Shown: positions 8,584 through 17,149, numbered from the stretch's first letter. The stretch is DNA of 64,000 nt from an uncultured Mobilibacterium sp. (GCA_947254375.1 CAMYCF010000006.1:1-64000); one strand, 5' to 3'. The notes: a model not told the origin generated them from the sequence alone. A program made the numbers and translations.

Positions 8584-8610
8584 GACGGGTCGAAAGATCC
8601 GTCTATTTTT
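8584..8610 (+). terminator. Intrinsic terminator after the aldo/keto reductase
   Basis: GACGGGTC (8584-8591), a GAAA tetraloop and GATCCGTC (8596-8603) form an eight-pair stem with one G-U pair, followed by TATTTTT. Confidence 0.75.
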
Positions 8611-8731
8611 GTGCCAAATGGAACGAATGACATCAATGTCGATAAACGGAATTCCGATCGCGCAAAAAGGGAGGAGAATGGATGCCGCGGGCACTGCGCA
8701 GACCGTATAATCCGAGCAGGAAAAATTTTGG

Positions 8732-11290
8732 ATGACGGAAAGGAAAATCGAGAAGATGAAACTGATGCGCAAAATATTATTGGTTTGCATGTTGCTGACG
8801 GTGGTGTTCGCAAATGCAAATAATTGCTACGCCTCCGAGTCGGGTACTGTCGTATCCGCGAGGATAGCTCACCTGGGCGGCGTTTCGGCGACGGGGATGT
8901 TCAGGATCAATAGCGTTTCCATAGGCGAGACCGACGGAACGTGCATACAGCCGGCGAACAACAACATCCCTTCTGCGGGCACTCCGTGCACCCTGTACGA
9001 ACTGAGTCAGACCGATATCCTGACGAAGATAGCGTATCTCGGGAAGGATGCCTCGAGCGATATCGAATTCTACGTGGTCGGAAGGGCGTGCTCCACGGCC
9101 CTCGGATATACCGCACAGAACGCATATATCCACGGTGACGAGGTCAATTCTCTCATGTCGAGAGCGAACGCTTTGTCGGTTGCGCCTTCGAACTTCAAGG
9201 CGTACAGGGTATATCCGGAAGGCGGTAAACAGCAGATAATCGTGTGGAGGGAGATCCCGAACGGGCATCTTAAGGTAAGAAAGGAGACGGCTCACGACAG
9301 CGATCTCGTCAAGCTCTGTCCCGAGAATTACACGATAGCCGGTGCGAAGTTCGATATATATGCGAGCGAAGAGGACGCGAACAATGAGACCGGTTCTGTG
9401 GGCACTCTCACGACTGACGAAAACGGGGATACGGATGCCGTAGAACTTCGAGAGGGCACATATTACGTTCGGGAGACAGCGGCGCCGAAGGGATACAGGC
9501 TGTATAAAGGAAGCCCTAAGGCCGTAACGGTGACCGCCGGCGAAGACTCGACGGTGGAATTTGCCGACGACCCTATCTTTTCTACCCTCGGTCTGGCCGT
9601 AAAGAAGCGCGCCGAAGAGGGCTCCGATAAGAACCTGTCCCTCAAGGGTGCCGAGTACACGGTGAAGTATTACAAAGAGGTGACGAACGAGGAAGGACTT
9701 CAGGGGAAAACTCCTTTCAGGACGTGGATTTTTAGGACGGACGAAGACGGCGTCATAAAGCTGAGGCCGGAGTGGAAGACGGGCGGAGACGATCTTTTTA
9801 CCGACGAAGGCGGCAAAGTCGTCGGCCTGATAGGCACCTATACGATAGAGGAGGCGGATGCCCCGAAGGGATTCGCAAAGACGGAGGGCCTAATCTACTG
9901 CCGCAGATTTACGGGCGCGAGAGACGGGCTCAGGGGATCGGCCGAACTCAAGGACGCCGAAACGATCGAGAAAGAGCAGAAGGTCGACATCGAGATCCGT
10001 AAAAAGGACTCCGAGACCGGTCTGTCCGTAGCGCAGGGGCACGGTTCGCTCGCGGGAGCGATTTACGATGTGTTCATGTACGACGCCCATCAGCTCGAAA
10101 ATGTTTTGGCCGGGAGCATAACGACGGACGAAAACGGATACGGTATCCTGAAGGACCTCAAAGCGGGCGTCTATTTTGTAAAAGAAAGGACCGCTTCGCT
10201 CGGGTACCTGCTCGATAAAAAAACGCAGGAGGTCCTGGCGAGGGTCAGGGAGAAGAATACGGCGGTATTCACTTACGGTGTAGAGTCAGCCGAAAAGCCG
10301 ACCACGGTCGAGATAAATAAGTACGGTGCGTCTGCTGTCACGGATGATAAGGACGTTCCGCTGAAGGGAGCAACGCTTCAGGTCATCGATAAGTCCACGG
10401 GCGAAGTCGCGGAAGAATTCGTAACTGACGGCAGAGCGAAGATCATAAAAGCCCTGCCGCTTGGAGAGTACATACTGCGCGAGAAAGAGGCGCCGCGCGG
10501 ATATTTCAGGGCGGACGACGTAAGCTTCACGGTGTCGGAAGATAACGACGGATATGTAACGGCTAATATGACGGACGACAGGATCGACTACAGGATAAAG
10601 AAGGCGGACGAAGACGGACAGCCGATCGGGGGCGCGAAGATGCAGCTCATCGATAAGGAAACGAACGAAGTCGTCGACGAGTGGGAAAGTTCTCTCGAAG
10701 AAAAGGATGTTTCTGCGGAGGTCGAGGACGGCAGGACGTATATCATCCGCGAAGATAAGGTTCCGTTCGGATATGAAAAGGCGGAAGACAAGGAGTTCAC
10801 GGTCACGCGGGAAAAGAAAGTGCAGACTTTTACCATGACGGACAAAGCAAAAAGTCTGAGCGTCCTCATCGTCAAAAAAGAAAAGAACAAGCCGGACCGA
10901 CTTCTCGAAGGCGCTGAGATGACCGTTTTCGACGGCAAGGGCAACATCGTAAAAGATGCGGAAGGAAAAGACTGCAGAGGCCTTACGGGCGCGGTCGGCC
11001 GCATCTCGTGGAAGATCCCGTACAGTCAGTATAAAAAGTACTATGTGAAAGAGACAAAGGCGCCGGAGGGCTACACACTGAATGACAAAAAATTCGCCGT
11101 GAAGGTGCCGGAAGACTACGGCTTCGCTGAGGCGGATAAGGTAACGATAACGATATGCGACGAAGCGATCGTAGTGACATCGGACGCGGACGATATCCTG
11201 CCGTACGGGATCATCCTGACGGCGGCGCTGCTGGGAGCGATGCTTATGGTGATATTCAGGAGGCTTGAGATCGGGCGATCTATATCGTAG
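8732..11290 (+). CDS. Large secreted surface protein with about six SpaA/Cna-B (prealbumin-like) repeats
   Basis: The 852-residue protein begins with a signal peptide (KILLVCMLLTVVFANA, likely cut near CYA-S or YAS-E). An N-terminal domain of unknown type with several Cys follows to about residue 165. Six repeats of the SpaA/Cna-B type then follow, each starting with a Lys-containing strand (for example HLKVRKE, VDIEIRKKD, VEINKYG) and ending with a Glu-x-x-Ala-Pro-x-Gly-Tyr box: AAPKGYRL, DAPKGFAK, TASLGYLL, EAPRGYFR, KVPFGYEK, KAPEGYTL. In the family Lys-Asn isopeptide bonds stiffen such stalks. The C-terminus is a membrane helix (GIILTAALLGAMLMVIF) with a short basic tail. It is preceded by ILPYG, not a standard LPXTG, and no sortase gene is nearby. 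Starts at 8732, 8756 or 8765 are all possible. Confidence 0.85.
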   Translation: MTERKIEKMKLMRKILLVCMLLTVVFANANNCYASESGTVVSARIAHLGGVSATGMFRINSVSIGETDGTCIQPANNNIPSAGTPCTLYELSQTDILTKIAYLGKDASSDIEFYVVGRACSTALGYTAQNAYIHGDEVNSLMSRANALSVAPSNFKAYRVYPEGGKQQIIVWREIPNGHLKVRKETAHDSDLVKLCPENYTIAGAKFDIYASEEDANNETGSVGTLTTDENGDTDAVELREGTYYVRETAAPKGYRLYKGSPKAVTVTAGEDSTVEFADDPIFSTLGLAVKKRAEEGSDKNLSLKGAEYTVKYYKEVTNEEGLQGKTPFRTWIFRTDEDGVIKLRPEWKTGGDDLFTDEGGKVVGLIGTYTIEEADAPKGFAKTEGLIYCRRFTGARDGLRGSAELKDAETIEKEQKVDIEIRKKDSETGLSVAQGHGSLAGAIYDVFMYDAHQLENVLAGSITTDENGYGILKDLKAGVYFVKERTASLGYLLDKKTQEVLARVREKNTAVFTYGVESAEKPTTVEINKYGASAVTDDKDVPLKGATLQVIDKSTGEVAEEFVTDGRAKIIKALPLGEYILREKEAPRGYFRADDVSFTVSEDNDGYVTANMTDDRIDYRIKKADEDGQPIGGAKMQLIDKETNEVVDEWESSLEEKDVSAEVEDGRTYIIREDKVPFGYEKAEDKEFTVTREKKVQTFTMTDKAKSLSVLIVKKEKNKPDRLLEGAEMTVFDGKGNIVKDAEGKDCRGLTGAVGRISWKIPYSQYKKYYVKETKAPEGYTLNDKKFAVKVPEDYGFAEADKVTITICDEAIVVTSDADDILPYGIILTAALLGAMLMVIFRRLEIGRSIS

Positions 11291-11366
11291 ATCGGAAACA
11301 ACGGATCGCAAAAAATACAGAAAGCAATGAAAAAAGCTCTCATCATCGTGCCGCTGCATGACGGAG

Positions 11367-11385
11367 AGCTTTTATCGTAAAAGCT
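11367..11385 (+). terminator. Hairpin after the surface protein gene, possible terminator
   Basis: AGCTTTTA (11367-11374), TCG, TAAAAGCT (11378-11385) is a perfect eight-pair stem followed by GTGATTTTC. The stem is AT-rich and the T tract weak, so its activity is uncertain. It lies between convergent genes. Confidence 0.4.
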
Positions 11386-11430
11386 GTGATTTTCGTAGGA
11401 CCTGAAACTCAGATCAGAAGGGGCGACCGC

Positions 11431-12327
11431 TCAGTCGCAGCCGTGTTCGCAGATCGTCGGTATCATTTTTACCGAAAGCTTTATGAAAGCGTTTGCGCAT
11501 TTCGATACAGACCGCTCGGACAGAAGGCCTATGCCGAGAGTCCGTACGGCGCACGGCTTTATAGTGAACTTCCTGACCTCGCCGCTGTGGCTTTTGAGAA
11601 ACATGTTCGGGATGAGACTTATCCCGAGCCCCTGTGCGACCATCGAAACGACGGTGTGATCGTCTTTGCACGTGAAGCTCGTCATCGGCGATACGGATGC
11701 CTGCTCGAGTGTCAGCGTCACATCGTTGTCCACACCGGACTCCGATGCTATGAATGGGTAGTCCGAGAATGCTGACACCGGGAATCCGTTATCGTACGAA
11801 TCCGGTATCGAATACGACTTTGGTGCTATGGCGTAGAGGGGATCTCTCGCAAGGGATATGAACTTGAAATTCTGTTCCTTCTTCCAGCTCAGAAAGCCGA
11901 AGTCGATACTGCCTTCGCACAGCCATCTTTCGATATCCCTTGTGCCGCCTTCCCGTATCTTGATATCTATGTTCGGATAAAGCTGTTTGTACTGCTTTAC
12001 CACATGCGGCAGCCATTCAGAAGCTATGCTGCAATAAGAACCGATACAGAGTGAACCCCGCCGGAGCGCGATTATGGAATCGAGCACACCGTCCATACGC
12101 TCGTAGTGTGAGACGACGAGTCTTATGTACGGAAGGAGAAGATTTCCCTCCGCCGTCAGTTCGACGCCGTGCTTTGTCCGCCGTATTATGCGGACCCCCA
12201 TCTCGGTCTCCAGTTTACTTATAGCATGACTCACGCCGGACTGCGTGTATCCCATCCGTTCCGCACTAAGGGTCAGGTTATTCGTATCAGCCACATCACA
12301 AAATAAAGCAAGTTTACTGATGTCCAT
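11431..12327 (-). CDS. LysR-family transcriptional regulator, divergent from the prd-like cluster
   Basis: The 298-residue protein has the LysR winged-helix DNA-binding domain in residues 1-60. It is recognisable from the Asn-Leu-Thr-x-Ser-Ala-Glu turn and the SGVSHAISKLE recognition helix, and is followed by a linker helix. The effector-binding domain (about 90-295) starts with GSLCIGSYCSIAS and contains GLGISLIPNMF. LysR proteins usually act on the divergent neighbour, and the next gene in the opposite direction is the PrdA-like gene 484 bases away. I infer it controls that cluster in response to its substrate or to redox state. The start at 12327 has AATAGGAGA upstream. This differs from the PrdR sigma-54 activator known for prd in Clostridioides difficile. 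Confidence 0.88.
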   Translation of the reverse strand: MDISKLALFCDVADTNNLTLSAERMGYTQSGVSHAISKLETEMGVRIIRRTKHGVELTAEGNLLLPYIRLVVSHYERMDGVLDSIIALRRGSLCIGSYCSIASEWLPHVVKQYKQLYPNIDIKIREGGTRDIERWLCEGSIDFGFLSWKKEQNFKFISLARDPLYAIAPKSYSIPDSYDNGFPVSAFSDYPFIASESGVDNDVTLTLEQASVSPMTSFTCKDDHTVVSMVAQGLGISLIPNMFLKSHSGEVRKFTIKPCAVRTLGIGLLSERSVSKCANAFIKLSVKMIPTICEHGCD

Positions 12328-12811
12328 ATACCATCTCCTATTACTCAGTTATGAAAGTTTAGCATGTTATATATTAAACAATTTCAGTTCCGTCCGGCTG
12401 AATTCTATCATATAATGCGGGTGCGAACAAATTGAGCTTGCCTAATATCAGCGCTCTGTTCATTGAAAAAGCCGATATTTCGGGATGGTTAATTATTAAA
12501 CGATGTCGGCGGATTCGAGGGGTAAAAGGTATCAGTGCGGCTCACGCGGTGTGCGATTTTTGTCAGGTCGCCGGCACCCGGTTCGCGGATGAGGATGAAT
12601 GTAAAAAAATCGTATTGATCGTCTTATAAGGTAGCTTAGCAATGAGCATTCGGTCGGAATGATGTCGCTTGTGATTTTACGGCTTGTGCTCACGGCTTGG
12701 GTACCTTTTTTTGATGAGATCCGAAAAACGGGGTCGACCGCTTTTACGGACAACGACGGAAAAGGCAGCCTACGTCTGTGAAGAGATAAAACGGACAAAG
12801 GAGGAACAAAA
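12328..12811. other. Divergent control region between the LysR gene and the prd-like cluster
   Basis: This 484-base gap has no convincing gene. It holds a TATAAT box at 12411-12416 reading toward the cluster, with only a poor -35 (TTCCGT, 12388-12393), as expected for an activator-dependent promoter. TTCAG (12383-12387) and CTGAA (12398-12402) form an inverted repeat just upstream of the -10 that could be a LysR site. A transcript from there would have a leader of nearly 400 bases. I saw no clear terminator in it; a GTACC plus seven Ts at about 12701-12712 lacks a matching stem. A strong ribosome site AAAGGAGG precedes ATG 12812. Confidence 0.5.
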
Positions 12812-14587
12812 ATGTCTATCACACAAGAAACATTGCAGAATAACCTTAAAGATCCGGCGATCTTCTGCTGCAGAAGAGAGAAGGGACTCGTTATAGGCGC
12901 TGCGGATCTCGAAGATCCGGGACTTTTCGATGATCTGGTAGAGTCCGGTCTTTTGACACTGACACCGGAATCGCTGACTATCGAGCAGGTCATCGGATGC
13001 ACTCTTCTCAAGGACATGGATGCGCTCATGCCTATCACGAGAGACGTCCTTGACAGGGTGAATGAGGTAGAAGGACTTCCTGAAAAGGAAGAAGTATCTG
13101 TAAGTGAGGAAGCTGCCGGTCCGGCGGTCACATCAACACCAGGAGGTAACGGAATGATTCACATTGAAATCGGTAAAGCTGAGAAATTCGACGGATTGAA
13201 ATTAGATGTACCTGTTGTCGGCGGAAGCGTTGCACCGGCAGCACCTTTGGCCGATGCACCTAATGCGGGTGAAAAAACTGTAATAAGGAAACTGGTCAAG
13301 AAGCATATCAAAATAGAAGATGTTAAGCTCGGCAAAGAAACGTCGATCAAAGACGGAGTCATCACTATAGACAAAGACATCGTCAAGAAAGCGGTAAAAG
13401 AAGATCATCTCTGCAAGAGCCTCGAACTCGAAGTTATACATCCTAACGAGAGACACATATATACGGAAACCATCATGGACGTTTGCCCTATCGCGGTAAA
13501 AGCGGAAGGCGAGCTCGGTGAAGGCGTTACGAAGGTTTGCGACGGCGTAGTATTCATGCTCACAGGCGTAGACGAAGACGGAGTACAGGTACACGAATTC
13601 GGAGCATCCGAAGGTTACCTCAATGAAAAGATGTATTTCGGTCACCCGGGATGCGCAGACGAAAACGATATCATCATCCGTTGCCACGCAGTCGTTGAAA
13701 GACTCTCCGGAATGACGAGACCGGGACCTTTCGCAGCTCATAAGTGCCAGGATTACATCGTCCAGGCCGTTCGTGAAGAGCTCAAAAAATATGAAGGCAC
13801 GGTAGTTCGCGAAGAACTTTGTGAAGATGTCCGCAGAGTAGGCAACCCTAGAATACTTCTCATTAAAGAAATCATGGGTCAGGGTGCTATGCACGATAAC
13901 ATCCTTTGCCCAACCGAGCCTTGCGGGGTTGCCGGCGGACAGAAGAACGTAGACTGCGGAAACGTTCCTATCATGCTTTCCCCTAACCAGGTAAGAGACG
14001 GATCGATCCACGCACTTACCTGCATCGGACCTGCAACTAAGGAAATGACCAGACACTACATCAGAGAGCCACTGGTAGAGGGACTTGCAGCAGACGACGA
14101 ACTCGACCTCATCGGCGTTCTCTTCGTAGGATCCCCACAGGTAAACGACGAGAAGATGTGGGTATCGGAAAGACTCGGATCGATCCTCGAGACGATGAAC
14201 CTCGACGGTGTCATCATCACTACTGAAGGATTCGGAAACAACCACATCGACTTCATACAGCACATCGGCCAGGCAGGCAAGAGAGGCATTCCGGTAGTAG
14301 GAGTATCCTTCTGCGCTTATCAGGGCCAGCTCGTAGTAGGTAACGAATATGCCGATGCCATGGTAGAAGAAAACATGGATGCAGGCGGATTCGAAAACGA
14401 TATCGCAGGCTGCTCATGCGTAACAAAGGAAGTAGCTGCACGCGCTATCCAGATGCTGAAGAACAAGATCTCCGGCGTTGCTATCAAGCCTGCTGAGAAG
14501 AAGTGGAACAACGACGTCATCAACGCAAACAACAAACTGCTCGGACTTCCTGAGACGAAATTAGTAGAGAGCGGAACGGAGCACTAA
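12812..14587 (+). CDS. PrdA-like pyruvoyl reductase proprotein (paralogue of D-proline reductase PrdA)
   Basis: The 591-residue protein aligns along its length with the PrdA encoded at 42246. The N-terminal part (1-100) has DPAIFCCRREKGLVIG; a short linker follows; the next part carries EFGASEGYL, ARPGPF-like and EIMGQGAMHDN. The maturation site HALTCIGPATKE has the cleavage Cys at residue 404 (TGC 14021-14023). In Clostridium sticklandii PrdA, self-cleavage before this Cys yields a pyruvoyl group that forms a Schiff base with D-proline. Retention of Thr-Cys-Ile-Gly-Pro argues that this paralogue is also processed. The acidic Ala/Pro linker of PrdA is much shorter here. It heads a four-gene cluster lacking PrdC and PrdF. 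Substrate unknown: D-proline or a related amino acid. Confidence 0.88.
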   Translation: MSITQETLQNNLKDPAIFCCRREKGLVIGAADLEDPGLFDDLVESGLLTLTPESLTIEQVIGCTLLKDMDALMPITRDVLDRVNEVEGLPEKEEVSVSEEAAGPAVTSTPGGNGMIHIEIGKAEKFDGLKLDVPVVGGSVAPAAPLADAPNAGEKTVIRKLVKKHIKIEDVKLGKETSIKDGVITIDKDIVKKAVKEDHLCKSLELEVIHPNERHIYTETIMDVCPIAVKAEGELGEGVTKVCDGVVFMLTGVDEDGVQVHEFGASEGYLNEKMYFGHPGCADENDIIIRCHAVVERLSGMTRPGPFAAHKCQDYIVQAVREELKKYEGTVVREELCEDVRRVGNPRILLIKEIMGQGAMHDNILCPTEPCGVAGGQKNVDCGNVPIMLSPNQVRDGSIHALTCIGPATKEMTRHYIREPLVEGLAADDELDLIGVLFVGSPQVNDEKMWVSERLGSILETMNLDGVIITTEGFGNNHIDFIQHIGQAGKRGIPVVGVSFCAYQGQLVVGNEYADAMVEENMDAGGFENDIAGCSCVTKEVAARAIQMLKNKISGVAIKPAEKKWNNDVINANNKLLGLPETKLVESGTEH

Positions 14588-15027
14588 TGGATTACATCAT
14601 AAGCCCGGTAAAAATGGGCGGACTCGTCAAAAAAGTCGAAAACGGATCCGTAAAAGTAAACCTTTACGGTCGCCTCGGAGTCATAACGGTACCGGAAAAC
14701 ATCATAATTTCAGATCAGCCTTTGACCCCCGGCCACGACCTTGAATTCTATTTCAGTTACATTCAGGTCGTAGAGGATCCGTATGATTACGATGACGGCG
14801 ATATGACGACGGATCACGAGCTCCGCCCCTGCTTACTCGGAGGAAAGATCACCGAAGTAAATGACACGGCTGTAAGCGTAAAAGTCATGAACGACAGGGG
14901 AACGGTCAGCGTTCCGAGAAGGTGGGTGTTTACTCCGGTGGACATCTGCGAAGGGCAGGATGTTGAATTCTATTTCAGCTGCATGAAACAAATAGGAAAG
15001 AAAAAACTACCGATAGGATCTATCTAA
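14587..15027 (+). CDS. Prd-associated small protein with two tandem CBO2463/CBO2479-like domains
   Basis: The 146-residue protein overlaps the PrdA-like stop codon by one base (TAATG), so the two are translationally coupled. It contains the same domain twice: residues 12-62 (GGLVKKVENGSVKVNLYGR, then VPENIIIS and DLEFYFSYIQV) and 86-137 (GGKITEVNDTAVSVKV, then VPRRWVF and DVEFYFSCMKQ). The gene at the same position of the canonical prd operon (44121) has one such domain. The pattern of short beta strands with a Val-Pro turn suggests a small beta barrel. I recall one-domain relatives as the CBO2463/CBO2479 family near prd genes. Function is unknown; a chaperone or assembly role for the reductase is a guess from its constant place between prdA and prdB. 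Confidence 0.7.
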   Translation: MDYIISPVKMGGLVKKVENGSVKVNLYGRLGVITVPENIIISDQPLTPGHDLEFYFSYIQVVEDPYDYDDGDMTTDHELRPCLLGGKITEVNDTAVSVKVMNDRGTVSVPRRWVFTPVDICEGQDVEFYFSCMKQIGKKKLPIGSI

Positions 15028-15039
15028 GGAGGTAACATA

Positions 15040-15765
15040 ATGAAATTGACAGTAAAAGAAGGTATGCAATCGGAAATCTTCGTACCGGTCACACCGAAAC
15101 CTGTATTTACGGAACTGAAAAAGCCACTCAATGAGTGCAAAGTAGCATTCATAACCGCGGGCGGTATCCACAACAAGAACCAGACTCCGTTCAATACATC
15201 CGGAGACTTCTCCTACAGGACGATCTCGTTCGACACTCCGTCCGACCAGCTCATGGTAACTCACGGCGGATTCGACAACTCCGATATCAACAAGGACGTA
15301 AACTCCATGTTCCCTATCGACCGTCTGCATGAACTCGTAAAAGAGGGCTTCATCGGCTCACTGCCTGAAGAGACTTATACATTCATGGGCGGCGGCGGAA
15401 ACGTTGAGAAGTTCAGGAACGAAACGGGTCCTGAAATCGCAAGAAAGCTCAAAGAGCAGGGCGTTGATATCGTTCTGTGCACGGGCGGATGCGGAACATG
15501 CCACCGTTCGGCAACTATCGTTACAAGAGCCTGCGAAGAGGCGGGAATGAGCTGCTGCGTAATAGCTGCACTTCCTCCTATCGCAAGACAGCAGGGTGCA
15601 CCGAGAATAACCGCACCGCACGTTCCGATCGGTTCGAACGCGGGCGAGCCTAACAACAAGGCTATGCAGACGGCTATTCTTAAAGAGTCACTCGAGTGGG
15701 TACGCGATTGCCCGAGCTTCAACCAGACTAAGGTACTCCCTTACGAATATCGCCACAACGTATAA
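15040..15765 (+). CDS. PrdB-like reductase subunit with Cys in place of selenocysteine
   Basis: The 241-residue protein is exactly as long as the selenoprotein PrdB at 44410 and aligns without obvious gaps. The redox motif here is GGCGTCHRSATIV. Residue 151 is encoded TGC (15490-15492) where the other copy has TGA, and Cys154 completes a Cys-x-x-Cys pair. The region after it cannot form the hairpin found downstream of the UGA in prdB, so this copy shows no trace of Sec recoding. In D-proline reductase, PrdB carries the selenol that attacks the substrate-PrdA adduct; a thiol would be less reactive but independent of selenium. The ATG follows AAGGAGG. Neighbours are the PrdA-like and fused PrdE-PrdD genes. 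Confidence 0.9.
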   Translation: MKLTVKEGMQSEIFVPVTPKPVFTELKKPLNECKVAFITAGGIHNKNQTPFNTSGDFSYRTISFDTPSDQLMVTHGGFDNSDINKDVNSMFPIDRLHELVKEGFIGSLPEETYTFMGGGGNVEKFRNETGPEIARKLKEQGVDIVLCTGGCGTCHRSATIVTRACEEAGMSCCVIAALPPIARQQGAPRITAPHVPIGSNAGEPNNKAMQTAILKESLEWVRDCPSFNQTKVLPYEYRHNV

Positions 15766-15785
15766 TAACGAATAAACATTGTACG

Positions 15786-15815
15786 AAGGGGCTGCATCAG
15801 TTGCAGCCCCTTTGT
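15786..15815 (+). terminator. Strong hairpin between PrdB-like and PrdE-PrdD fusion genes
   Basis: AAGGGGCTGCA (15786-15796), TCAGT, TGCAGCCCCTT (15802-15812) is a perfect eleven-pair stem followed by TGTTG. The T tract is short, so partial read-through is likely. A terminator sits at the same place in the canonical prd operon (45159). Confidence 0.7.
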
Positions 15816-15866
15816 TGACCGAGAGTATATGCCTGCATAGGGCGATCGAAGAAAGGAGGATCGACT

Positions 15867-17114
15867 ATGGGTCTCGGACCGAGTATTAAAATGACCACCC
15901 TGCACCACTACAGGTGCCCGGTGACTTCCGAATTTTCGAAAGCGGAGGACTTCGAATATCGCGGCATAATCGTCGACGGCGTATCGGAGGTCTGCGACGA
16001 CAAAATATATACCGCAAAGCGCGTGGGTGACCTTGCGCAGCTGATGAGGGTCGACGGAGCGATAGTAGCGATAGACGGCTGGGGAAATCATCATGTGGAC
16101 TTCGTGAATGTTATAGAGCAACTCGGAATACGCGGCATACCTTCCGTCGGGCTCAGCTACATCGGGCAGCAGGGAAGGCTCGTATGCACGAACAACTACG
16201 TCGACTGCGTCGTCGACTTCAATAAAAACGCATCGGGATACGAATCCTGCGTAGTCGGCGACAACAACCTTACGGAGTGCGATGCCATGAAGGCGGTAGC
16301 CCTTCTGAGGAACAAGCTCAAAAGGTCGGGCAAATACATAGAGCCTGACGGAAGCGAAGGTGAAAAAGTCCTGAGGCGCCTCACCCGCAAGGTCTTCGAA
16401 ATAAAAGAGGTGAAATTCGGCGATAAAACATCTATAGACCGCGGAGTTCTCGCCCTGAGAAAAGGTATAGAAAGCGGGTATGCCGAGAGCGAGAGCAGGA
16501 TAAAAGAGATAAAAGTCGAGATCATCAAACCCGGTGAATACGACTTCTTCGTCAACTCCAATCTCGACTATTTTCCGATAGCATGCAAGATAAGGGGAGA
16601 ACTCGGCGAAGGTGTCACGCACCTCATATCAGGTGTCACCGTCATGATCACGGGCGTAGAGGATAAAAGCGGTTTTCAGCCGTCGAACATCGGCTCCTCC
16701 GAAGGCATCCTCAGGGAGCAGATGGTCCCTGACCGCGCGGGAACGCCGGCGTCGTCCGACTATATACTCCACGTAGATTTCCTCTTTGAAGAGGGAGAGG
16801 GAAGGACATCCGACGGCATAATGGCGGCGCACAGGGTCACCGATCAGATCGTAAGGGAGATCCGCACGGAACTCGCAAAGGTCGAAAACATGCCTTATAA
16901 GCGTGAGGAATTTTACGATATGTCGAAGCCGAACAAGTGCAAGATAATACAGGTCAAGATCGTTTCCGGCCTCGGCAACATGTACGACTCCGCCATGTTC
17001 CCTTACGAACCTGCGGGATTCGTCGGAAGCCACAATATGATGGACTCCAAGAACGTGCCTTACGTCATGACCCCGAATCAGGGAAGGGACGGTGCCATAC
17101 ATTCGCTGCTTTAG
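15867..17114 (+). CDS. Fused PrdE-PrdD-like protein (circular permutation of the PrdA reductase core)
   Basis: The 415-residue protein has two parts. Residues 1-162 match PrdE (46023): start MGLGPSIKMTTLHHYRCP, then IDGWGNHHVDFVN and a C-terminal helix. Residues 168-415 match PrdD (45241) and the PrdA middle section: LTRKVFEIKEVKFGDKTSI, then GSSEGILREQM, ending in GRDGAIHSLL. In PrdA the PrdD-like section precedes the PrdE-like one, and the Thr-Cys cleavage site lies between them. Here the order is reversed and the fusion ends where PrdA would reach Thr-Cys. The Cys is absent (Met-Gly-Leu-Gly-Pro at the start). It cannot form a pyruvoyl group and is likely a structural or regulatory partner. 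ATG 15867 follows AAAGGAGG. Confidence 0.85.
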   Translation: MGLGPSIKMTTLHHYRCPVTSEFSKAEDFEYRGIIVDGVSEVCDDKIYTAKRVGDLAQLMRVDGAIVAIDGWGNHHVDFVNVIEQLGIRGIPSVGLSYIGQQGRLVCTNNYVDCVVDFNKNASGYESCVVGDNNLTECDAMKAVALLRNKLKRSGKYIEPDGSEGEKVLRRLTRKVFEIKEVKFGDKTSIDRGVLALRKGIESGYAESESRIKEIKVEIIKPGEYDFFVNSNLDYFPIACKIRGELGEGVTHLISGVTVMITGVEDKSGFQPSNIGSSEGILREQMVPDRAGTPASSDYILHVDFLFEEGEGRTSDGIMAAHRVTDQIVREIRTELAKVENMPYKREEFYDMSKPNKCKIIQVKIVSGLGNMYDSAMFPYEPAGFVGSHNMMDSKNVPYVMTPNQGRDGAIHSLL

Positions 17115-17149
17115 TCATAGAGATTTATTATACAAAAATTCTCAATTAC

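Noticed and set aside
8491..8823. A 110-codon open frame between the aldo/keto reductase and the surface protein
   Set aside because: It runs through a terminator and overlaps the signal peptide of the surface protein in another frame; no domain or ribosome site.
11180..11290. LPXTG sorting signal in the surface protein
   Set aside because: The sequence reads ILPYGII; the required Thr-Gly is missing.
12661..12715. Attenuator-like terminator in the leader of the paralogous cluster
   Set aside because: A run of seven Ts follows GGTACC, but the upstream bases form a direct repeat (ACGGCTTG twice), not a stem.
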